A DNA stretch of 64,000 bases from Paraphysomonas bandaiensis (taxonomy: Eukaryota > Chrysophyceae): assembly GCA_965644295.1 (NCBI GenBank), contig CBFFRP010000074.1:62001-126000 (forward strand), given 5' to 3'. Shown piece after piece: positions 9,176 to 21,050 of this stretch. The position numbers were made by a program, and so were the translations under genes. A model generated the notes under the pieces. That model was not told the DNA's origin. It saw nothing but the letters and a program-made list of their open reading frames with translations, and searched no databases. Each line of letters starts with the position of its first letter. Position 1 is the stretch's first letter.

Positions 9176-12100
9176 TTACTTCGCGTTCGAGTATCTGGCA
9201 ATGCTGTTAATATGAGTCACCCAGATGTCAGCACTGGTAGATTCTCCACTGGGTACAGTCAAGCGAAAAGTACGGCTGTCTATAGCTACATTGAATGTCG
9301 TTGAGTTCACCTGCACGAAGACGATTACGATTGAAAGGATACTGCTCACAAGTGCAATGAACATCACACCACAATCAGTATACGTTGCATTCATTCATAG
9401 AATCACTCCTATGCTGATATAACAGTTTATGCGTAACTATAAAATTCTAGACAGACATATGTAGAACACTATATACAGCAAAAAACAGTATTATATATAT
9501 ATTTATATCACTACCCGACTACATCAAAGTAAAAAAAATCTTACCACTTCAGCCATCGGAGGATGAGATTGGGTCCATTCCACCTCTCCCTTGACTTTCA
9601 TTGTCGCTGGGTCTACGTAAAATAGCCTTGGTAGAGCATCGTTGTTCTGCCCTTCCTGGAGCGCCATCCTAGCAGTTAGAACCAGTTGCCGAGTCTGTGC
9701 CATGCCGTATTTATTGCGCTTAACCACTAACCCGGTGCATATCACACTCTCACCCTCATCCAAAAATTCGCTCCACTTGCAATCAGACTTATTGTCACTT
9801 GGAATCGATGCAGTGTTAGAATCAGTCTCCGGTTCAATGGTATGCCCATCGTCAACACTGGATAACTGTCTGAATAGCGGGCTTTCATCAGGTTCCTCCG
9901 AAATGGTTCGCGTTGATTGCTGTGCTTGTACATATCTCTCATGCTCCTCTATACGTAGCGTCAACCCTTCTATCCATCGATCCCTTTCAGCTTCACTATC
10001 AGCATGAAGGTACAAACATCGTCCTGGGCCAGATATAATAAAAGCATGTTCTTTGTGGCCTTGGACTTCTACGGGATCCAACGGGGCCACGACGCATCCC
10101 TTGGTGTTAAACTCTCCCTTGAGTTTTTTTCGACCATCATAGTAGCTCAGTCGACATCCTGTTAGAACAAAGCTACGACGCTTCCAATTTTTCACCTTCG
10201 CTCCTTGCTTTGAAAGTACTCCTGTCATTACAGTTGACAACAGCGAATAGTCTTCATCTTCATCACTGTCTCCTCGCCCCTCTTGCCCATGCCCACCCGA
10301 TATTGATAAACCGTGGGCATCAGACGAAGCGGTGTCTATAGTGTCTATGCTACTGGAACGACGAGCCCTCTTTTGGGCGTCACCATGTACAGGAGGTGGG
10401 TCAACAACTGAGCTATCTTCATGCTTAAAGCTTACTCGCCGGGCCCCGTGACCATTTCCAGCAGCTACATGCTCAGCAGGGTCACTGTTGCGGGTTCCAT
10501 GTCTGTAATCCAGGGGAGAAAATGCACCTGTACCTACACTGGAGGAGGGGTACTCCTCCTCGCCAGCTGCTTCATCTATCTTCCTCTGCAAAAGCAGAGA
10601 GAGTTCGTGAAATTCTCTCATATCTAGCTCATTTAAAAATTTATTTGGGGCAGAAGTACTTCTATTGGACAATTTGAGTTGGAACAAGTCTGATACAGTC
10701 GCTTCTGTTAAAAGGCCAGCATCAATGGCACTTCGGAGCTGCGTCCACTGCAAGAGGGACTTCTCCGATACACCGTCGTTGGCTATTAGAGAACTGTACG
10801 CTATTTGAATATCATCCGGTATGTCGAATTCGCCTGGCGTATCAGGGTGTGTGACTGATGACGAGTTGCCATTCGCTCTCTCCTCAGCAAGCAATTCTAG
10901 TTGCTCCATTAGAGTGCAAAACCCTTCAAAATCAACATACGTGTTGTCCTCACTGCAGGAAACGTTGTCAAATTCACGCAAAACCACATCCATGGGAAGG
11001 ATGTCCTGGCTAGTCACATTCTGGATCTGTTCCCACTCCAGAAATACATCCTTGGAGACACGGTAAGCCTCTTCAACCTCTTCAGGCGACTCTGATGAAG
11101 TGGCAGAGGTAGAGGTCGGGTTATAGGCTATACTCATGAAGGCCTCAAACAAAGCTGAGCGGTGAATATCACGTAAAGAAATAGTGGATGATCTGGTCTC
11201 TGTCTGTGTGAAAGATAAACGCTCTTCATCGCCTTCTTCGACCTCTTGGGATGCAGATTGGGATAAATACGAGACTAGCTCCTCACTTGAAGCCTCGTTA
11301 GGAACGATAGAGTGTCTTGCCAGCTGGAGGAGTGCCTCATCTGCTGTAGACAGCCTACTTACCTTTTCAGTAGGCTTTTCTAGTTTACTTGGCCCCGAAC
11401 GGGTTTCTAATGTCATTAGCATACGCAGCGCTTCCTCGGGTGATATCACAGGCTTGGGCGCAGGTTCATCAGTGGTTGGTACAGGGACATCAGGTGGGGT
11501 CTGGAAAGGCACGTGTGAGGCATTTTGTTGTCCGGACAAAGAGTGACGGGCAAGGTATAGTAGTTCTTCGTCTTCCTTCGAGAGGGCATACTTGAGCTCC
11601 TTTCTGGCAGTGTCAGCTTGCGAGTGTTCCATGGGGAGATCTTTGAGAGTCTGTACATCGTCGTCGTTGACTTGTCTGTACAGAGAACGCCGAGCCAGTC
11701 TCAGTAGAGCAGCATCCTGTGGACTAATGCCGGAACTTCTGCTTCCCGTGCTTCCACGCCTCTTCGCAGATAGCTTCTTAGATAAAGGAGTTTTCTCTGA
11801 CCCCGCAGGGAGAGTCATATCAGCAGACGGGGACGAGGGCAGCGAAGATGCATACATACTACCACTACGCCTGGAGCGCGTTGGATTCAGAGTGCTAGGG
11901 GAGGCCTCCATCATATCAGATACAGTTTGGCGATGACCATCTAAGGGGTCTGATAGTCCTTCGGCTTTTATATCACGAGAGTCTACCCCGACCTCCTTCA
12001 CCTCTTTGTCAATAACTGTCACTTTCTCGGCATCAGCATTGGCTATTTCTGCATCATCAGTGATCACCCCAACACCATGCTGTACTACGTCTTCATCTAC

Positions 12101-13264
12101 AACACTATCATCACTGTCAACATTTTCACCAGCACCAGTGGTTGATTCTTTACTGCTGAGAGAGCTATCTCCTTTGGTCGACTGTTGGTACTGGTACGCT
12201 TTTTGTTCCAAAATTTGTCGACCCTGTCTCGCGAGGTTCATGTTAGAAACATGGGTTTTGTCTACGTATGCCATGAAGCATTGCTTTTCTACAATCGAAT
12301 ACGTGGCTGCGAATTGCCAGAACATGTTTGAAGAAGTAATCTTTGGAGATATATCATCACCGTCACCATCCACCAATACAATGTGCCTGCAACACAGTTG
12401 CAACAATATAAGCAAAATCTTTGGCATACACGTCAAGGAGTACATACTACCCATACAATACAATACAGCAACGAACAGCTTGTCTACAAACTAAATCTAT
12501 CTAATATCAATCACCGTTCCGGCTTCAAGTACGCACTCTACTCACCTGAACATGACCTTTTGTTCTCTTTCTGTCCCTCCTCCAGCCTGTACATCACGCT
12601 CTACCCCTAGATCTTTGCATATACATTCACATAGTGACTTCCAGTCACACCCTTGCTCCAGCACAACTTCGCCCGAGTATTCAAAATACTTAAAAATTTG
12701 CACATGATAGGCGTGGACAGATGCATTGATACAAGCATTGATGCGGGATGCGACCAGAAAGTCGTCATCTTCATTATCATCTTCTTCGTCGCTTTCCCAG
12801 GTCCTCGTGTGCGAGGCATATACAGGGTACTGCAAAGTATATATACCTCGTTACATATCTAGGATACCATGTCATAGCAATTTTATTACCTGTCCCCAGT
12901 AGCACTGCACGCATACCCTCTGTGGGCCTTCTAATCGCATCTCCTCAATCACTACAAAATCAGGACTGCAATTGTAGCACACTATGTTGCCGCATGATCG
13001 ACAGTGATGTTTCCTCAAAAAGAAACCAAATTCATTATTGCACACCATACAGTTATCAATATCCTCATCTATTATCCACCCAACACCAGCAAAACCACTC
13101 TCATATTTAGCATACAGTCTGTGAATAGTTCGCGTAACTCCGCCGATAGTTGCTACCTCAGTCACAAGGTCCTTCGTGGCTGACTCACCAGAGTTACCTT
13201 GATGATGTTTATCATGAGCAGCCACTGAAGTAAATCGATCTGATGCGAATGGGTCGCTAAACAT
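9176..13264 (-). CDS. FYVE and dual PH-domain scaffold protein (1211 aa)
   Basis: Exons 13264..12890, 12829..12546, 12386..9545 and 9310..9176 join in frame with GT-AG introns of 60, 159 and 234 bp. N-terminal FYVE finger (residues about 65-125): WIID, eight Cys/His ligands, RKHHCRSCG and RVCVQC, so it should bind PI3P on endosomes. Next comes an acidic stretch and a possible ubiquitin/PB1-like segment (about 150-235, ending VLVDGDGDDI), which is inference. The long polar middle carries a repeated motif, [AE]LLxLARxS, three clear times plus one degenerate copy. A classical PH domain spans about 940-1045 (TGVLSKQG..W at the end). A second PH domain (about 1095-1205) resembles the PDK1 type: TGLVVKRNKYGMAQTRQLVL and FYVDPATMKVKGEVEWTQ. 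The last intron splits that domain. It probably acts as a phosphoinositide-reading adaptor; no kinase domain is present. Confidence 0.85.
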
Positions 13265-14113
13265 GTCTGTATAATCAAACTATATTCATGAAATTAATAA
13301 AACTATCTAATCTACCACGACTCTTCTACCTCTCATATAGGAGGGTATGTTGTCGATGTAGTAGAATTTGATCTGTAATTATAATTAAAATAATATGAAT
13401 TTATATATAGTTAATTCACCATATCATGATGAGGATATCTATGATACAGCCATATATTACTATGCTATACTATGCATACTCTACTCTAATAGTATTATCA
13501 TACACTGCAGTGTGGTGTATATACATACTATCATACCCTCTTTGTTGTACGTACTCTATACTGCTGTATACAGGTACATGTGGAGAGTATATAGTGTACA
13601 GAAGGTATGAAGAACTATTTAAAATACAGACTATTGTCATAACGCTGTTTGTCCCATTCGTATCTCAAAACTGAAAATTGGGTTTACATATAGGGTTGAG
13701 TGGCTAGCAGTTGTCGACAATACAATAAACACAAATTTCTATTGAAAAACTCTTTTTTAGTGATTGAAAACACTTAAACCCTATTATTCAGTGAAAACCC
13801 ATAATAGTAGTGATAAATATTAAGGGTTTATAGACAACGAATCCCTTCACGTGAAATTAAGATAAAGTGATTTCATTCGTTAAGTTTGCAGTTGCGATTA
13901 GGGAATAGAACTGTCAAATACGTAGGATGACAATGATGAGGTGGCGCATTTCTTGGGGAAAATGATAGATATGACCATACGTGACATCACCACGACCATG
14001 CAGAAACTAACTCGATGGCGACGAATGGGGGATGGGAATAAGTATGCTTCCTTACATATAGTATCACATACCACAACAACAATCATTATTATACTGACAG
14101 TGTTTGTTTTGAT
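13265..14113. other. Intergenic region between divergent genes
   Basis: Holds the promoters of the FYVE/PH gene and the EF-hand gene. An imperfect inverted repeat (TTAAACCCTATTATT near 13774, AATATTAAGGGTTTA near 13817) could form a stem of about 14 bp; function unknown. No other feature. Confidence 0.5.
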
Positions 14114-15253
14114 ATGGGTATATGCAATACGAAAAATGCCGCTTGTGTGCTTGACACCATGTCGGCTGATATCTTCCGAGAGTTGGGACTTCAATCCGAA
14201 GAGATCCAACAGCTTTACAAAGCATTCAATGAAATCGATATAACGGGATCTGGATCAGTCCCGTTGCAGGATCTGCACAGCTTTTGTGACATCCCTGAGA
14301 GTTCATTAATCACGGCAATATTCAAAATGGGAGACACAGAGGGTGTTGAGTCGTTAAATTTCTGTCGCTTTGTGTGTTCCTTATGGTGTTTCCTCTCTTT
14401 GGAAACGACTAGGTTGGGATCCTATTCATTCGTCCTCTACGATGTGTTGCAGACAGAGAAACTTACGAAAAATACTGCCCGCCTCATGTTACGGGATATT
14501 CATGGTTGTGACTATCACAAGAATGTTGCTCTCAAAGCGGTTACGCAATTGCTGTTGTATAATTCCGACGGCATCCCTCTAAATGTGTACAGTGAGTGGT
14601 GCGACGGCCATCCCTCCCTCTATGCTCCCATTCTGACTTTACAGACTACCCTTCGTCAAAGAATATGTGGAGAATATTTCTGGGAGACCCTTACTAATCG
14701 ACGCAGTAGCACAGATGATCAGGCAGAAGCAGTATACATGTGGAAGATCAACTCTATATATGCAGAGGCTACTTTCAAGCAGCAGTTGGCTTGTAGACTG
14801 GAAGAAATCAGTAAAGAACTTTCAAGCAACAGGTCCATTACACATGATTCTCGCGGCCTTATGGGAAGTATTAGTAGCAGCATCAGCGGCATGGTTGGTC
14901 GTATCCCCAGTATCTCCTTAAAGAATGCACATGTGCCGAGCCCTCGCCACGAAGAGAATATTTTGGCAGATGCTGTGGGTGACCGCCCTCAATATGATGT
15001 CAAGCGAAAACCAATGAGTAAGCAACTTAGTCCCAGTAAACGGAGCTCTGTGGCTCCAGCAGACCTTATTGTAAGCCAGGTTGCAGCACCATCTTGGTGC
15101 AGGGAATATGGCACCCCCGTCTCATATGTTAAGAGTGCGACTAGTAGTCGCAACAACAGTCATACGAAGTATGTTGAAAATGAGGAAGCTGCCGAGAGTT
15201 CAACTAGAAGTTGTATTGTGTCCATTCCAGGATCGAGCGTATGCGAAGAATGA
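14114..15253 (+). CDS. EF-hand protein with an N-myristoylation signal
   Basis: Single exon, 379 residues from ATG 14114. The N-terminus MGICNTKN has Gly2 and Thr6, as needed for N-myristoylation, plus Cys4 as a possible palmitoylation site. The first EF-hand (about residues 30-65) reads LYKAFNEIDITGSGSVPLQD, with loop D-I-T-G-S-G-S-V as in calcineurin-B/CIB-like proteins. The following 130 residues keep the helix spacing of paired EF-hands but the later loops are degenerate. The C-terminal 150 residues are basic, serine-rich and probably disordered. Expected role: a calcium-responsive, membrane-tethered regulator. The family is otherwise unassigned; it is much longer than CIB or calcineurin B (about 170-190). 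Confidence 0.72.
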   Translation: MGICNTKNAACVLDTMSADIFRELGLQSEEIQQLYKAFNEIDITGSGSVPLQDLHSFCDIPESSLITAIFKMGDTEGVESLNFCRFVCSLWCFLSLETTRLGSYSFVLYDVLQTEKLTKNTARLMLRDIHGCDYHKNVALKAVTQLLLYNSDGIPLNVYSEWCDGHPSLYAPILTLQTTLRQRICGEYFWETLTNRRSSTDDQAEAVYMWKINSIYAEATFKQQLACRLEEISKELSSNRSITHDSRGLMGSISSSISGMVGRIPSISLKNAHVPSPRHEENILADAVGDRPQYDVKRKPMSKQLSPSKRSSVAPADLIVSQVAAPSWCREYGTPVSYVKSATSSRNNSHTKYVENEEAAESSTRSCIVSIPGSSVCEE

Positions 15254-17060
15254 TCAAGCTAGAGTGATGTGTTAAGCTGTTGACCTTTTTTTACACATAC
15301 TGACTTGTGAATCCAGAGAGATCACGGGTGGTATGGATGTTTTTAGATATTATGTGTTTTGTTATTCTTGAATGTATCTTACATGGCACCTCCATGTGAT
15401 ATGCGCAAATAACGTAGAGATTACAACTGTCATGATACTTAAGCCCAAGCAAAATTGTGGCTGTTGTGTACACAGATCAGATCTGGAGTTGTTGTCGTCC
15501 GCGCAATATTTATCTGTTACATCAGATTGATTGTACTCGTGCTTGGGCTATAGCCATTATCCAGTTTTGTTGGCTAGAGTAATTATTCTATAATAAGTTT
15601 TATTGATTTATCGGTGTCGTCACTGGGAATACTCGTAATATCTCATTTGTTTACTAGTTTCCTGCATTCTACGCGTTAGATCAGAAAAGGTTGTACTTCT
15701 ATTCATTCATCACGACATAATGTTTGTCTTGATCTGTAAATCCAGGACCCATCTACAGTTACAACTTCATGAATATTATATATGTATTGTGTATAATTTT
15801 ATACTTGTGTAGAGTATATATTTTAGCTGGTCTCATCCTGATAAGTGCTCTGGAGAAGTTAAAATAGCTTTGAAGTCCACAATATTAGGAGTTCATTGTT
15901 CTGTAATGCGTAGCTGCATGTGAGCACATTTAAGAATTGACTACATCAAACCATTTATAATTATGATGAGGCCAAGCCTATAATTTACCGACGAGCACTT
16001 GGACTAGGTTCAATAATACATTTCGTTACCAATATATAAATAATATATAGCATCTGTGGAATATACATAATCAACATCTTCCAAACCATAAATAGTAATG
16101 CAATAGTAATGGTCTTATACTATTCAAACCTATCGGGTATTGTTTCATCATAAAATATTATAGGATAGTCCAAAATGATGATAGACACTAAATAAAGAAA
16201 TCAATCATTTGGGTCTTCTGTTTCATGCTCCGTTGAGACCTATTGCATACAACGGGTAACAGATATCATTCGTTGTGATCACATTTCGATCAGTAATCTC
16301 GAGATACCTATAAATATATGGCGTTAAGAGATAGTGCCAATACTCCTCGACCAGATATATCTATTCTTGGAGTATATTCATAAAGATTTCTGGTGATATC
16401 AATTACATATCTAGATATTTTGCTTGTTCAAATCTATTGTGCACTATACACATCTGCACTCATAACGTGTAATAGATATCATCATGCATAGATATCGAGA
16501 TATCCTCTAGATATATATATGCATATCTAGATATGGATATCAGTACACCGCAATACACAGCAGTATACTATTCTTAAATTTCCGATTTTTATGTTTTTTT
16601 TAGAAATTTTGTACTATAATTTTCTATTGATATTATTTTTTGCCAGTTTTTAGAGTACGTTTGTTGGCCAATATTTCACACACCGCACCCACAATACATA
16701 CATGTACACCGTACAGCAGTACGTATACATCAACAGTTCATACGATCGATGTCTAGATGTACAGATATGATTATCGGCATCCTTTGTGTATTTTTGTTCC
16801 AAGATGCCTCTAGTATTGAGATAACAATTATCTGTATTCCAGCTGTAGTTATACTGCAATAATATAGAAAATATTTGCTTCAATTTATTTCCGAAAAATA
16901 AGGTGCTGACTGCTGATACATTCGACTATAAATATATATATACATAGACACCTCGTTTCACAGCAGTAGACTGAGTATTACTCTAGTGAACCACTCCCTT
17001 ATCACCATATCATGTTATAACAATACAAGGTTATCTAGTAGTATATATAAGAACACTCAT
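15254..17060. other. Intergenic spacer of 1.8 kb
   Basis: AT-rich with no conserved ORF. It contains runs of ATATCTAGATATC-like palindromes at 16300-16540 and repeat A copy 2 (16773-16919) immediately upstream of the histidine kinase. No RNA gene recognised. Confidence 0.5.
16773..16919 (+). repeat. Dispersed repeat A, copy 2
   Basis: Second copy of the roughly 145-bp element at 6145-6288, same orientation. It begins ATCGGCATCC and ends GACTGCTGATA. It ends about 140 bp upstream of the histidine-kinase ATG, so it may contribute to that gene's 5' region; the first copy likewise sits upstream of a plus-strand gene. Confidence 0.72.
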
Positions 17061-19802
17061 ATGTTACGTAAGAGTTTTTCATGGGAATCGAATATACATC
17101 CAGATATTAAAGACACTGCTATTCAATCATCTGATGGTGGGGATATTAAGAGTCCTACATTACCATTCATATATCAATTACATGACTGTTATGATGATAA
17201 ATATCGAGAATTTAAACGTAATGCTATACCGTATGATACTCTATTCATTGGACTTATAGTGTGTAGTGTATTGTATACACTCCTATTCATTGTATCAGTT
17301 CTCTATCCCATATCAGGATATGCATTGATCACATACAGTACATGGATATTTGTATTATTTTCATTGATTCCAGGATGGTTGTGTATGTATAAAAAATATA
17401 TTCCACAATCGATGCTGTGGCTCTGTAAAGACAGTCTGATCACCGTGTATATGAACTTTCATATCGTCGCCCTGTGCTGGAGTCTTTTGGTTCGTCTATA
17501 CGTGGGTAACTGCGTTGGCTGTACTGGAATGCGAGTCTTTGAATGCAACCCATATCATGCAGCTCAGTCTATGCCCCCAGAGCACGTCCTTTTATTGACC
17601 ATCACACTCTTCGCTTTCCATCTGTGTTTAGACCGTTCTTTTTTAGAGCTTCTTATACCATGTAGTTTGGTATACGCTACTCTATTTGTGGGTATGTTGA
17701 TGTTTTCAAATTTATCCTCCTTTCCTATCCTGGCCATATTTCCTCTATGTGTATACGTCATATTCCTCTCTGAGCGATGTACGTTTCGAATGTACACTCT
17801 GAAAGTGCGTTTAGAAGAACTCGTGCAAGGCAAAACTGTTACGAATAGCTACTGCCGTGATGATCAAACTGACCATCACTTAAAAGAAGTGCAGTATATC
17901 ATAGGAAATATAGCACATGATCTGAAGACTCCTATGCAGGCCTTAACTATGGGCGTAGACGAAGTCGCCGCCCTCAATCAGCAGCGGAAGGAAATCATAT
18001 CATCCGCAAAAGCAAGGGCCAAGGCAATTGCCAGTGGTAAAGTAGATTTGGACCGAGTAAATGAACCTCTTTACCACTACGAGCCACCTAATAAAGAATC
18101 ATATAGTGCAAGTACTAGAGGTGCTACTGCCGAACTAAATGAAGCTATACAACATCTTCGAACGGCTCCCACCATTATATTCGACCAACTTCGAGCCAAA
18201 GTAATAGAAGCCAATGCGATGCAAATGAGTGAAGTACTTCAGTCTCTAAGAGATACTTCCAGTTTCATGATGATGAATATTAATCGGGCAATTGACTACA
18301 GTAAGAGTTCTAATGGTGTACATCTCGTGCCTACAATGGATACCGTGAATATTATATCCACTCTCCATTGGGCAGTGAATTGTGTTCGAAGGCTTCAGGA
18401 TAGAATTCCTATCATTATAGACCCAATACCTAATTCCCACGTTCTCAATCCTTATGTAATAACGGACAGAAACTGGTTCATAGATAATATACTCTGTCTG
18501 GTGTCTAATGCTGTAAAATTTACAACGGAAGGGGAGGTCCGAATTTCTGTGTGCGTTGAAGACGCGACTGTTCCCTCTATCGAAGAGGCTGGAGCTAGCG
18601 ATTTGAGTCCGTTTGAGAATTCAAGTTTTTCGAAAAACTCGTCTGCTGAAAACAAAAAAATCAAAATTGTCGTTCAAGACAGTGGAATAGGGGTTCCGTC
18701 GGAGAAAAAAGGTAGCTTGTTCCAACCCTTTATCCAGGCACAGCGAATGGCTGGTGGTACCGGGTTGGGACTATATAGTTTAGCGAAGAGAGTAGCTGCC
18801 CTTCATGGCTCCTACGGGTTATGCGACAGACCTGATGGACACCATGGTTCGTACTTTTGGTTTGATTTTCCGTATCTACCGGATCCTTTAAGACTGCAGG
18901 AAGAAAATGAAATGGAAGACAACAGTGTTTCTGCAAGTCCCCTTGGGATAAAGCCGAAAGATATTCTGATGAGCTCTTCAATAGATAAGCAGAATCATGA
19001 AGTGGAATCCGCCATTACCGGTGGGGAGAAGCCATGGGCTCTACAGGAGCATGATGAATATGAAAATATGGAAAAAGAAGTGGACATCAGGATGAAACTG
19101 TTACTCGTGGATGACTCGATCGTCATTCAAAAGGTGCAAATAGATCTATAGCGTATGGCATGGATCATGTAATTACGATTTGAGAATACGGAGCACAATG
19201 CTGCGCCATACCAATAAATTATAGATTTTTTATTTGTGAAACTGAATATATGGAATACATGTATAGTGATATGAATATTGCGTCGTTTTACTTCTTTTCT
19301 TATGCCTAAGCGATATTTATTGCTAACGTTGTGTGTGGTGTCTAGACACTTAAGAGGAGATTGGAAAAGAAAGGGTTTACAGTGTATCTAGCAGACAATG
19401 GTCTGCAAGGTCTACAGATGGCAAAAGAATTCGACTACGGAGTGATTCTGCTGGATATGAATATGCCTGTGAGTTGCTGCAAAGCCATGTTTGATGATAA
19501 TTTTATTTGTACAATATTAGAACAATTCACAGTATTACTTCTAATAGTGTATGTAGGTAATGGATGGTTACGAGTGCTGCCGTCGTATCCGCGACTATGA
19601 AAAGAGTGTTAATATAAATCAGCCCGATGCTTCCAAACGTGCACGTCAAATTATTATCGGAGTATCAGCCAATAGCGCTTCAGATACTCGTGCCTATGCA
19701 TTGAGTGCTGGCATGGATGACTTCATTTCAAAACCATTCAGTATAGATAAATTCTGTAGTGTTTATGATTCCATGAGATTGGATAAACCTGTGGATATGT
19801 GA
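17061..19802 (+). CDS. Membrane-bound hybrid histidine kinase
   Basis: Three exons, 17061..19133, 19346..19468 and 19557..19802, give 813 residues. The frame is open from 16986, but ATG 17061 is the first. Residues about 50-245 contain six hydrophobic segments, forming a membrane sensor of no recognised type; there is no PAS or GAF domain. The HisKA H-box is NIAHDLKTPMQAL with phosphoacceptor His286. The ATPase domain has the N-box (SNAVKF), G1 (DSGIGVP) and G2 (GGTGLGLYS). The receiver domain starts LLLVDDS in exon 1 and is completed only by splicing: exon 2 ends LLDMNMP (phosphoacceptor Asp728), exon 3 starts VMDGYECC, and ISKPF supplies the conserved Lys. An HPt partner is not in the window. 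Hybrid kinases of this build occur in stramenopiles, fungi and amoebae. Confidence 0.93.
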
Positions 19803-21050
19803 CACCCTTTGTTTGACATGTCTGAAATTGGTGTATATATATATAACGGTGCTATTTTGTCTGCCATGTAGACACACAGCATTATATTTATTTATCATCT
19901 TTTTTTTCAATTCCTCGATGTTTGTCACTACAATAACATATCGAAATCACTAATTAATTCCTATAAGTTCTTCAATATCAGAAGTATGCGAAACTACAAA
20001 TATTTGAAAACGAAATTTGTGAGAAATATAGTGAGTTGTATATCCTTTTCTCAGTTTCATAATGAACACAACATACTAAAGATCCTGTAGTAGTTAGAAC
20101 CTTGCACTAGCTACATTAATAGTGAGTACCAGGCCCTCTTACATATTACATACATATGTAGTAACTAATATACGCATCCAAGTATACTATGGAGGTATCC
20201 AGTATCATCTTGATGATAATATTCAGAATACTTCAACAATTATTATTATTTTTATAGATAAATGTTGCCAATTAATAGACTGGCTTATTAATTATATGTA
20301 TAGCATCGTTTTCTGCTGTATAGCTACTAATCATAGGTACAAAGGCATTATATATATAGAAGAGAACTTGGGTGTAAGTGGTACTGCGCACAGTCACTAT
20401 TATGATTGTGAGGCAGTATAATAAGAGTTCATATACACTTCATCCACAGCACGCAAGAGTAATTACATGTATAATATCGTTGAAAAGCACCAACTGAGCA
20501 TCCCCCACACGATTGCCGTCATACATAGCGTAAGCTGATTATAGATATTTACGTATTGTAGTTGTACTGTGAATTATGTTGTGTATTGTGTATCCCTTTG
20601 GGGACCACTGTTTGTCCATGGTATTATCAAGACTGCAGTAGCAGCTTTCGTAGCGTTAAATAGTAGGATGTCAGAGTTAAGCACTGACTCTTACACGCCT
20701 ATTGCTAATAATAAGGCACTCATTACTAATTACTGTACTATTAAGCAGTATGGTGTGAAACAGGCAATTTATTCTGTTGATATACCACCACAAATTTTCC
20801 ATCACATAGGTTCACATTACCATTACAACAGGAGCCGTAGAGCAACGTTAATGTAGCAAGCACGGATACCGTGACACTTGCAGTGATGACAGATACAACA
20901 CCTGAAATCACAATCACCACGATAAAACTTACATACTCAATGTGCCCTCCTAACAGATAAACAGCTATATAGAGTGCAATTATACGATTATGCCACACCA
21001 CTATATATAGCCGAAATTTGTTTTGCACAACAAACATCCAATATAGTGCA
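19803..21050. other. Intergenic spacer
   Basis: Between two convergent genes. Apart from the MITE fragment at 20641-20717 there is no recognised feature; the small ORFs are not conserved-looking. Confidence 0.5.
20641..20717 (+). mobile_element. MITE family B, solo right end
   Basis: GCAGCTTTCGTAGCG, TAGTAGGATGTCAGAGTTAAGCACTGACTCTTA and GCCTATTGCTAATAATAAG appear in the same order as in the right half of the element at 62561-62810 (there CAGCTTTCGTGGAG and onwards). The matching left half is missing, so this is a truncated copy or end fragment. Confidence 0.7.

Noticed and set aside
12542-12835. Independent small gene between the FYVE ORF and the large PH ORF
   Set aside because: It is exon 2 of the FYVE/PH gene: flanking GT-AG sites and phases fit exactly.
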